A stretch of DNA of 43,236 nucleotides from Actinomycetota bacterium. GTDB taxonomy: Bacteria > Actinomycetota > Acidimicrobiia > Acidimicrobiales > Iamiaceae. The notes beneath the pieces are model-generated. The model did no database searches and was not told the origin of the DNA. It saw only the letters and a program-made list of their open reading frames with translations. Of this stretch, positions 35,719-42,365 are shown piece by piece. The DNA lies in assembly GCA_016185275.1 (NCBI GenBank), contig JACPNX010000004.1:1543-44778 (forward strand), given 5' to 3'. The translations under genes and the position numbers were made by a program. The number at the start of each line of letters is the position of its first letter. Position 1 is the first letter of the stretch.

Positions 35719-36861
35719 GTGGACCTCGACGATCTGCGCCGCAACTGGGAAGCCCTCGGCGACGACGACCCGATGTGGGCCATCCTCTCGGACCCCTCCC
35801 GGCGGGGCGGCCGCTGGACGCCAGAGGAGTTCCTGGCCACCGGGGAGCAGCACGTCACCGAGTTCCTCGCCGATTTGGATCGCCACGGGGGCCTGCCCGG
35901 CAAGGACCGCGCCCTCGACTTCGGGTGCGGCGCCGGCCGGCTCACCCAGGCACTCGCCGGTCACTTCGCCCGCGTGGACGGCGTCGACATCGCGGAGTCG
36001 ATGCTCGACCTCGCTCGCAACATGAACCAGCACCCGGACACGGTCCACTACCACCTCAACGTCCGGGACGATCTCAATCTCTTCGACGACGAATCGTTCG
36101 ATCTCGTCCTGTCGGTGATCGTGCTCCAGCACGTCGAGAACCGCTACAAGAAGCGGTATCTCGGCGAGTTCCTCCGCATCCTCCGGCCGGGCGGCCTGGC
36201 GTTCTTCACCGTGCCCAGCCACCCCCGCTGGACGCCCGGCGGGATGGTGTACCGCCTGCCGAACTCGCTGCTGAACCTCTACCGGCGCCGGCGGTACGGC
36301 TATCGCGGCGTGATGGAGCTCCACGGCATGGCGCGCGGTGACGTGGTGGAAGTCATCGCCCGGGCGGGCGGTGTGCTGGTCGACGTTGCACCGGAGCCGC
36401 TGGCCGGCGGGCCGTGGCACTCCTACCGGTACATCTGCGTGCTCCGGAGCGATCCTCCGGAACGTCGAGATAGGCCGGGACGGCTGCTCCACGCGTTTCA
36501 GTGCGTGGGGACGTCACCTGGATCGTGCCGCCACGAGATTCGTCGGTGCGAGCCGTCCAGCGCTTCGGGGAAGGCGCAGCCGGTCATCGCACCCGATCGA
36601 CGCGCGCTCCGAGGCCCCAGTCACTCGAGGGCCCGGTACTCCGGAGAGCTGACCAGTGCTATAAGCAGCTCCTGTTCGCCTCGCGAGTGGCTCCGAAGCA
36701 CGTCGGACCACCGGGCCATCTCAGCGTCCGAGGGCGCGCGCTGCAGCAGCCGCACGAACTGCTGGCGCACCACCATCCCCCTGGCTTCCGGAGTGCTGAG
36801 GAAGGCGAGGGCGACGGACCAGCGTGCCGAACTACCAGTGCGGATCCGATCGGCCCAGTAG
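35719..36861 (+). CDS. Class I methyltransferase with a foreign C-terminal read-through
   Basis: The first 240 residues form a class I SAM-dependent methyltransferase: ALDFGCGAGRLTQALAGHFARVDGVDIAESMLDLARN, then DLVLSVIVLQHVENRYKKRYLGEFLRILRPGG. It should methylate a small molecule or sugar in the cytosol. The fold ends about 36450 after YRYICVLR; the remaining 135 residues (Arg/Ser-rich) run out of frame through a decayed acyltransferase fragment and antisense through the DUF4214 gene, overlapping it by 241 bp. The natural stop is probably lost. Residues about 180-239 are encoded by a 182-bp segment duplicated at 39428-39609. The start is GTG at 35719 with a -10 box 6 nt upstream. Confidence 0.8.
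   Translation: MDLDDLRRNWEALGDDDPMWAILSDPSRRGGRWTPEEFLATGEQHVTEFLADLDRHGGLPGKDRALDFGCGAGRLTQALAGHFARVDGVDIAESMLDLARNMNQHPDTVHYHLNVRDDLNLFDDESFDLVLSVIVLQHVENRYKKRYLGEFLRILRPGGLAFFTVPSHPRWTPGGMVYRLPNSLLNLYRRRRYGYRGVMELHGMARGDVVEVIARAGGVLVDVAPEPLAGGPWHSYRYICVLRSDPPERRDRPGRLLHAFQCVGTSPGSCRHEIRRCEPSSASGKAQPVIAPDRRALRGPSHSRARYSGELTSAISSSCSPREWLRSTSDHRAISASEGARCSSRTNCWRTTIPLASGVLRKARATDQRAELPVRIRSAQ
36255..36436 (+). repeat. Direct repeat, copy 1 (182 bp)
   Basis: It is 180/182 identical to 39428-39609 at an offset of 3,173 bp; the only differences are at two adjacent CGG/CGC codon positions near the start. In copy 1 it is the end of the methyltransferase fold. Confidence 0.95.
36501..36564 (+). 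pseudogene. Acyltransferase remnant after the methyltransferase
   Basis: In a different frame from the methyltransferase this stretch reads VRGDVTWIVPPRDSSVRAVQR. It matches two parts of the downstream acyltransferase, SVRGDV (about 39792-39809) and WIVSPRGSSVRAVQR (39960-40005, 38 of 46 nt identical over the second part), with about 150 nt missing between them. It looks like a diverged, internally deleted relic of a paralogue. Confidence 0.5.
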
Positions 36862-38642
36862 GCGGCACCGCCTGGGTCAGGCTGCCGCCCGAGCACACGG
36901 GTGTACGCCTGGCGCACGAACCGGTCGACGTCTCCACTCGCCGCCTGGCTGAAGAACTCGTCGCTGCCGAGCAGCGCGGCACGCAGGCGCCGGAACGAAA
37001 GGCCGGCTCCGAGCCGCCCGACCCAATACGCTTTCCCGCCATCGTCAGGGACGCGATCGAGGAACCGAAGGTACTCCCGATCCACCTCGATCCCGAGGTG
37101 CTCCTCCCCCTCCACGAGTTGGGTCGCGTAGGCGATCGTGGTGATTTCACTCGAGTCCAATGCAGCGGCGTCTGCCGTGCGCTGTTCGTCGGTGAGGAAG
37201 CGGAACAGAAGATCGCGCGTCGCGCGGTGGACGTACGATGCCGACGCCGTGGCGAACGGCTCGTGGACCTCGACGGCGCCGAAGAGGGTCAGGGTCATGT
37301 CCGCAGGCCCCGGAACGTTCACGGTCGTCGTCGAGCCGCTCGTGGTCCACGAACTTCCGGGGGGCGCCACGATGTCCGCAATAGCTGTCGCGCTGCCGGT
37401 CCACTGCTGCGGCGCGGCCGGCAGCGGCCGCAAATCCACCAAACGGCGGTCCGTGGCAGTGCGAGCGGCGCCGAGCCGGCCGGTCAACGGAGCGGCGTCC
37501 GCCCCGGGCGCAACGATGGACACGGCCTCCGGCCCCGTGTGCTGCAGCCGGATCGCGCTTCTCAACACAGGACGCAGCCTCGTGGTCTCGCCGAACCGGC
37601 CGGCGTCGACCGTGAGCCCACGCTCTACGCCCGTAACGGTTGTGGTCCGCCAGCCGTACGGCACCGTGGCCGCGTCGCTGCCGGGCCCACCATCGACCAA
37701 CTCAGGCCCGCGGCCGGTCACGATCGTGTCGTCGCCCGGGCCGCCCACGTAGGAGTCGCGCCCACCGTCCCACCAGGGCTCGCACGTGCCGGGGTCCGTG
37801 CTCTTTAGCAGGTCGGCACCACCACGACCCTCGAGACGGTCGTCGCCCGGCGCATAGCGGTCGCATGACTCCGGCCCGTCCCCGACCAACTCGTCTTCTC
37901 CAGGACCCCCGATGATCGTGTCAGACCCCCCCTTTCCGGCGGCGAGGAGGCGGTCAGTGGCCCGGAGACCCGATCCGTCGATGACGTCGTTGCCGTCGCC
38001 GCCCCGGACCTCCACTGTCCGCGCGCTGTACGTGCTCGGCGTGGGGACGGTGATAGCGGTCTCATCGACACTCATGGTCATGGAGGTTGCCGTGCTCGTC
38101 GCCAGGACGCGTCGCGGGTCCCTGCCGCCGACGTCGACGCCCACACCGGGCGATGACCCGATGAGCGTGATCGCGTCGTTCGTGTCGCCGGGGAGCGAGA
38201 GCCACCAGATGCGCGTCGTGCCGGTTTCTCTGACCGTGCCGCTCGAGGTGAATATGTCGACGGCGCCGAAATCCACCACTGCCCCGGGGGCGAGGCTTCC
38301 GCCGTCCAGTTCGTCGTACAGCACGATGTTGTTCGTCCAACCCGAGAACTCCACTCGCCTGATCTGATCGCACGGCACTGTGAAGCTGGGGTCACCGCCC
38401 CCGGTCGGTGAGAACTGGTCGCCCCAGCAGGCCAGGGCACTCGAGAGCCCGGAAGCCTGGGACACACTCACGGTTCCCGTCGATGGGTCCCAGTCGACGA
38501 ACCAGTACCCCGGCGCGGCGCCCGCTGGCGACGCGGCACGCACTGCGGGCACGCCGACGATGGCGACGACCACCACCACCACCACCACCGTCGCGCCGAT
38601 CCGAGACCAGTTGCTGCGGCTCCGCCCCACACGACGACTCAT
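36621..38642 (-). CDS. Secreted protein with RTX-like repeats and DUF4214
   Basis: The 673-residue protein starts at ATG 38642, giving a long hydrophobic signal sequence (ATVVVVVVVVAIVGVPAVRA). The middle (about 225-345) carries calcium-binding nonapeptide-like repeats: GGDGNDVIDGSG, GGPGEDELVGDG, GRGGADLLKS and GGPGDDTIVTGRGPELVDGG. The C-terminal 170 residues contain two DUF4214-type units (DREYLRFLDRVPDDGGKAYW, and VRQAYTRVLGRQPDPGGAAYWADRI). DUF4214 is seen in secreted or surface proteins; its role is not established. The N-terminal beta-rich domain is unfamiliar. The open frame extends 52 codons upstream, but that part covers a ParA relic on the other strand. A -10-like TAGGGT lies at 38680-38675. 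It lies between the two copies of the direct repeat. Confidence 0.85.
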   Translation of the reverse strand: MSRRVGRSRSNWSRIGATVVVVVVVVAIVGVPAVRAASPAGAAPGYWFVDWDPSTGTVSVSQASGLSSALACWGDQFSPTGGGDPSFTVPCDQIRRVEFSGWTNNIVLYDELDGGSLAPGAVVDFGAVDIFTSSGTVRETGTTRIWWLSLPGDTNDAITLIGSSPGVGVDVGGRDPRRVLATSTATSMTMSVDETAITVPTPSTYSARTVEVRGGDGNDVIDGSGLRATDRLLAAGKGGSDTIIGGPGEDELVGDGPESCDRYAPGDDRLEGRGGADLLKSTDPGTCEPWWDGGRDSYVGGPGDDTIVTGRGPELVDGGPGSDAATVPYGWRTTTVTGVERGLTVDAGRFGETTRLRPVLRSAIRLQHTGPEAVSIVAPGADAAPLTGRLGAARTATDRRLVDLRPLPAAPQQWTGSATAIADIVAPPGSSWTTSGSTTTVNVPGPADMTLTLFGAVEVHEPFATASASYVHRATRDLLFRFLTDEQRTADAAALDSSEITTIAYATQLVEGEEHLGIEVDREYLRFLDRVPDDGGKAYWVGRLGAGLSFRRLRAALLGSDEFFSQAASGDVDRFVRQAYTRVLGRQPDPGGAAYWADRIRTGSSARWSVALAFLSTPEARGMVVRQQFVRLLQRAPSDAEMARWSDVLRSHSRGEQELLIALVSSPEYRALE

Positions 38643-38745
38643 CGGCGCACCCCGTTCTGCTTGCGGAGAGACGGACCCTACTTCCCACGTGCTCGCCCTC
38701 GCCGTGGCTCCCAGCGCTGACGAGCTGTGCCACACCCGGCGCCCC

Positions 38746-38820
38746 GTGGCCCGCGTGATCGCCGTGGCCAACCAGAAGGTCCGGGTGGCGAAGACCACCG
38801 CCGTCGTTGCGGATTCACGC
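38746..38820 (+). pseudogene. ParA Walker A relic
   Basis: VARVIAVANQKVRVAKTTAVVADS is encoded from a GTG at 38746 to about 38820. It matches the N-terminus of ParA/Soj ATPases, whose deviant Walker A is KGGxxKT; here the two glycines are replaced by Val and Arg, so the site is lost and nothing recognisable follows. The next stretch, DDKRPIVAPEAAIRLAYDY in another frame (to about 38880), is unidentified. The relic is 25 codons, so the assignment rests on the short motif. Confidence 0.5.
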
Positions 38821-38861
38821 CCACGACGACAAGCGCCCGATCGTGGCCCCGGAGGCGGCCA

Positions 38862-39075
38862 TCAGGTTGGCGTACGACTACTCGTCGCCTTCGGCACCGA
38901 GCGGACGATGGCGCGGCGCACATACTGGGCCCGGGCGTAGGACGGGGCTGGGTCCTGCGTGTTGCCGATGAGGACGACGGTCGGCGTGGCGGTGACCTGT
39001 CCCGGCCCCGGCTTGGTGAGCGGGTAGCGGGCCGCCGGGGAGCCGTAGCAGCCGAGAGTTCCCGTGGCGAACACC
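38862..39075 (-). pseudogene. TAP-like hydrolase C-terminal relic
   Basis: The minus-strand frame ending at 38862 reads LGCYGSPAARYPLTKPGPGQ and TPTVVLIGNTQDPAPSYARAQYVRRAI. The second block resembles the catalytic Asp region of TAP-like (tripeptidyl-aminopeptidase C-terminal) alpha/beta hydrolases, G(T/N)xDPATPY followed by AxxxAxx. The expected downstream His is missing and the frame stops soon after. It is a fragment with no start. Confidence 0.4.
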
Positions 39076-39099
39076 GGTCCGAGAAAGCCACCCTGCTTG

Positions 39100-39427
39100 G
39101 TCGACGGGTCTGGCGGCTCCGGACAGGACCTATCCACGCCATCGGGGAGCAGCCGAGGCGGGCGATCGAAGCGACGCTCACGTTGAGGTCCTGCGCCACC
39201 TGTCGCACGCCACCGGCCAGAGACCCGGCCGTGGAATCTCCGACGATGAGGATCGCCGGTGCACCAGGTGTTGCGGTGCTCGAGGGCGCCGCGCCGGATC
39301 GGTTGCTCGACCACGACGTACGACAACACGGCCACGGCGATGCAACCACCACCCGCACGGCCACCAGCGGCCACCCGGACAGATTGGTGCGGTCCTCGTT
39401 GAACACCAGGTACAGCGGCCAGTGCCA
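39100..39427 (-). pseudogene. Decayed acyltransferase-SGNH remnant
   Basis: Read on the minus strand from 39427, successive frames give WHWPLYLVFNEDRTNLSGWPLVAVRVVV, then AVLSYVVVEQPIRRGALEH, then APAILIVGDSTAGSLAGGVRQ and NVSVASIARLGCSPMAWIGPVRS. These line up with the acyltransferase at the right edge (AVLSYIVVEQPIRRGALKH, ILVVGDSVASSLAGG, ARIGCNPLKWVGPVRDPST). The comparison shows at least two frameshifts and loss of about 50 residues of linker. The N-terminal half is absent because the repeat copy abuts it at 39428. It is a pseudogene on the opposite strand to the chimeric gene. Confidence 0.65.
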
Positions 39428-39609
39428 CCTGCCGAACTCGCTGCTGAACCTCTACCGGCGGCGGCGCTACGGCTATCGCGGCGTGATGGAGCTCCACGGC
39501 ATGGCGCGCGGTGACGTGGTGGAAGTCATCGCCCGGGCGGGCGGTGTGCTGGTCGACGTTGCACCGGAGCCGCTGGCCGGCGGGCCGTGGCACTCCTACC
39601 GGTACATCT
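39428..39609 (+). repeat. Direct repeat, copy 2 (182 bp)
   Basis: It is the second copy of the methyltransferase 3' segment (180/182 identical to 36255-36436). On its left it joins a minus-strand acyltransferase relic at 39427; on its right it joins the plus-strand acyltransferase at 39610 in frame. The two flanks share no detectable microhomology with the copy 1 flanks. Confidence 0.95.
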
Positions 39610-41390
39610 TCTTCACGCTGTCGGGCTTCCTCATCACGAGTCTGCTGCTGCAGGAGCGAGCCAAAGCCGGCGGGATCTCGTTGGGCCGGTTCTATGGCCG
39701 GAGGTTGAGGCGCCTGCTGCCCGCGTCGTTGGCGTGCCTGGGGCTGGTCCTTCTCTTCGCCAGCACCATCGCGACCCCTCTCCAGCGGGTGTCGGTTCGG
39801 GGCGACGTGTTGAGCGCCCTGGGTTATGTGGCCAACTGGCGCTTCGTTCTGTCCGGGCGCTCGTACGCCGCCCTGTTCCAGGCGCCGTCGTTGCTGCAGC
39901 ACTTCTGGTCCCTGGCCATCGAGGAGCAGTTCTACCTGCTGTTCCCGCCGCTCATCGCGTGGATCGTCTCCCCACGGGGGTCGTCGGTGCGCGCCGTGCA
40001 GCGCTGCCTCGTGGCTCTACTGGCCGGGTCGGCCGCGATGACGGTCGTACTCCAGGCGCTCGGCGCCTCGACGGACCGGATCTACTACGGGACCGATACG
40101 CGAGCGTTCGAGCTGTTGCTCGGGGCATTGCTTGCCACCACTGTCGTGGGCCGGGGGCTGGCCGACGAGCGGAGAGCCACCAGGATCCTGGGCCCAGGCG
40201 CACTCGCAGCTCTCGGGGGGACGGTGGTGGCGTTCGCCATCGTGGCGCAACCCAGTCGCTGGCTGTATTGGGGCGGCCTGTGGGGCTTCGCCGCACTGAG
40301 CGCAACGATGGTGGCGGGCTGCCAGTACGACACGACGTTGCGCCGGCTGCTCGCCGTGGAGCCGCTGCGTCAGCTGGGCCTCATCAGCTATGGGGCATAC
40401 CTCTACCACTGGCCCCTGTACCAGATGATCACCCGGCAGCGCACGGGCCTCGGCACGTTGCCGCTCTTCGCCGCCCGCGTCCTGGCCACCCTCGGAGTCT
40501 CCCTGTTGTCGTACCGGCTGCTCGAGAAGCCGGTCCGGGAGCGTCGCCTGTTCCCGTCGCCACGCGACTGGATCGTCGCACCGACGGCCATCGCCGTCGT
40601 AGCGGTGCTGACGTTCCTGGCGACGCTGCAGGCGCCGGCCGGCGTCGTCGACCTCGCTGCCGGCCAGCGCGACTTCCAGAACATCGGCCAGGACACGCCG
40701 GCCGTGGCCGGCAGCCCCACCATGGCCGTGTTCGGGGACTCCACCGCGCTTCCGTTCGGGATCGGGGTCGACCGCTGGGCCCGGGAGACGGGCCAAATCT
40801 CGTTCCGTCCGGGTGCCGCCATCTTCGGCTGTGGAGTGCTGGCGGAGGGCGAGGTGAACTACCGGAGTGCGGGCGGCGACCAGTCGAAGAAGTGCGCCGT
40901 CTGGCGTAGCAAATACGAGGCCGTCAACCCCGACATCGACGCGGCGGTGTTCTTCATGGGCGCGTGGGACGTTGCAGACCACCGGTTCACGCCGGGTGGG
41001 CCGTGGCTGCGCATCGGTGAAGCCGAGTACGACCGGCGACTTGGCCAAGCCATGGAAGACAAGATCCGCGTCGTCACGAGGCGCGGCGCCAAGGTGCTGT
41101 GGGTGACGTATCCGTACATCCGTCTCGACGTTGTCTCCGACGGCTCGTTCACCGCAGACGATCCGGCGCGCATGGATGCCTACAACCAGATGATCAAGAC
41201 GATCGCAGCGAAGTATCCCGACAAGGTGGCGGTCGTCGACTTGGCCGCGTACCTCCAGCAGACGCGCGGCTCCAGCGTCGATCTGCAGCTGATGCCGGAC
41301 GGTGTCCACATGAGCAACGACTCCGCCGCGCAGCTGGCCCGGGACTACCTCGGCCCCGCTCTGGTGGAGGCGTATCGGCGCCTTCGCTGA
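39486..41390 (+). CDS. Chimeric acyltransferase 3-SGNH protein with a methyltransferase N-terminus
   Basis: This 634-residue ORF fuses the last 40 residues of the methyltransferase (MELHGMARGDVVEV to HSYRYI) to an acyltransferase 3 domain starting at FFTLSGFLITSLLLQ, so about 45 N-terminal residues, including the conserved Arg and His of acyltransferase 3, are missing. The remainder looks intact: FWSLAIEEQFYLLFPPL, ISYGAYLYHWPLYQM, SYRLLEKPVRER, then a SGNH domain with VFGDSTALPFGIG (GDS) and MPDGVHMSNDSA (DxxH). The ATG at 39486 lies in the repeat; the open frame is longer upstream. The SGNH domain may still function, but the membrane acyl-transfer domain probably does not. It could be an assembly artefact. 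Confidence 0.6.
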   Translation: MELHGMARGDVVEVIARAGGVLVDVAPEPLAGGPWHSYRYIFFTLSGFLITSLLLQERAKAGGISLGRFYGRRLRRLLPASLACLGLVLLFASTIATPLQRVSVRGDVLSALGYVANWRFVLSGRSYAALFQAPSLLQHFWSLAIEEQFYLLFPPLIAWIVSPRGSSVRAVQRCLVALLAGSAAMTVVLQALGASTDRIYYGTDTRAFELLLGALLATTVVGRGLADERRATRILGPGALAALGGTVVAFAIVAQPSRWLYWGGLWGFAALSATMVAGCQYDTTLRRLLAVEPLRQLGLISYGAYLYHWPLYQMITRQRTGLGTLPLFAARVLATLGVSLLSYRLLEKPVRERRLFPSPRDWIVAPTAIAVVAVLTFLATLQAPAGVVDLAAGQRDFQNIGQDTPAVAGSPTMAVFGDSTALPFGIGVDRWARETGQISFRPGAAIFGCGVLAEGEVNYRSAGGDQSKKCAVWRSKYEAVNPDIDAAVFFMGAWDVADHRFTPGGPWLRIGEAEYDRRLGQAMEDKIRVVTRRGAKVLWVTYPYIRLDVVSDGSFTADDPARMDAYNQMIKTIAAKYPDKVAVVDLAAYLQQTRGSSVDLQLMPDGVHMSNDSAAQLARDYLGPALVEAYRRLR

Positions 41391-41414
41391 TCCCGGCGCA
41401 ACCCAGCCGGTGGC

Positions 41415-42365
41415 TCAGCGCCCGCCCGGAGAGGTGCGGGCGGGCGGCTGGTCCCGGGAGAGGTCGACCGCGTGGACCGCGTCGACGACCGCGGGCGCCC
41501 ACCGCTCGGGATCCTCGACGAAGGCACCATGGTCGGCATCCACCTCCAGCGAGGCCACGGGCTCGAGCGCCCGCGTAAGGGCGCGTTGGCGGGCGACGTC
41601 CACCACGGTGTCCCGGGTCGTGGTCACGGTGGCCACCGGAACGTCGATGTCGCTCAGCCATGTACGAGCATCGTGGCGCCGCAGCGCCACGGAGGCAGCG
41701 GCGACTCCGATGGGGTCGTTGCGCTCGAGTTGGCCACGGGCCCACCGCTGGAGCTCCGAGGCGTCGCCCGTACGGGCACTGCGCGCGACTGCTGCTGCCC
41801 GTGCGCGATCGCCGAGCGGCGCTCGAAGGGATGCTGGTGCCCGGCCGGCCAGGCTCACCGCCAGTCGCCGTGAGGGTTGGACCGCCCACCGGCCCGTGAA
41901 GCGGTCGGGCCTGAGCTCGGCCGCGGTCGAGCACAGCACCAGCCCGGCGACGAGGCCACGGTGCCGCCGCCACAGCTCCTGAGCGATCATGCCGCCCATC
42001 GAGAAGCCGACCACGATGGCCGGCTCGCGGAGCTCGGACCCGATCACCTCGCCGACCAGATCGGCGACCTGCGCGACCGAGCAGGGGACCAGTGGGGGAC
42101 TCGACCCGTGGCCCGGCAGATCGAGCGCCAGACAGCGATGCCGGTCGGCCAGGCGAGGCATCACCGCGAACCAGCAGAGGTCGGCCGTGCTGGTCAGCCC
42201 GTGGAGCAGCACGACGGGCCGCCTGCAGCCCGGGGCCGAGCCCGAGTCCCGGCAGAACAGCTGGATCCCCCCGGCCGACAGAAGGCGTCCCTCCGGCAGG
42301 CGCGGGTAGCCGGGAGGCTGGGGCACGGCCTCGCCGCCAGCCGAACTCGCCGTACGATCCATCAT
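41415..42365 (-). CDS. Alpha/beta hydrolase
   Basis: A 316-residue alpha/beta hydrolase with oxyanion-loop HGLTSTADLCW, LDLPGHGSSPP, nucleophile elbow GFSMGG, Asp in TTTRDTVVDVARQ, and catalytic His in DADHGAFVEDPERW. The substrate (ester, lactone or other) cannot be read from the sequence. There is no signal peptide, so it is cytosolic. The ATG at 42365 overlaps the TGA of the acyltransferase upstream as ATGA (a second ATG follows at 42362), so the two are coupled. It ends 24 nt from the convergent chimeric acyltransferase gene. Confidence 0.88.
   Translation of the reverse strand: MMDRTASSAGGEAVPQPPGYPRLPEGRLLSAGGIQLFCRDSGSAPGCRRPVVLLHGLTSTADLCWFAVMPRLADRHRCLALDLPGHGSSPPLVPCSVAQVADLVGEVIGSELREPAIVVGFSMGGMIAQELWRRHRGLVAGLVLCSTAAELRPDRFTGRWAVQPSRRLAVSLAGRAPASLRAPLGDRARAAAVARSARTGDASELQRWARGQLERNDPIGVAAASVALRRHDARTWLSDIDVPVATVTTTRDTVVDVARQRALTRALEPVASLEVDADHGAFVEDPERWAPAVVDAVHAVDLSRDQPPARTSPGGR

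Noticed and set aside
36621..36861. Real C-terminal domain of the methyltransferase
   Set aside because: The region is antisense to the DUF4214 gene and Arg/Ser-rich, and the fold ends before 36450.
38746..38820. Functional ParA gene
   Set aside because: Both Walker A glycines are gone and nothing recognisable as the rest of ParA follows.
36437..39427. Composite transposon flanked by direct repeats
   Set aside because: No transposase, inverted terminal repeats or target-site duplication was seen, and the repeats are gene fragments rather than insertion sequences.
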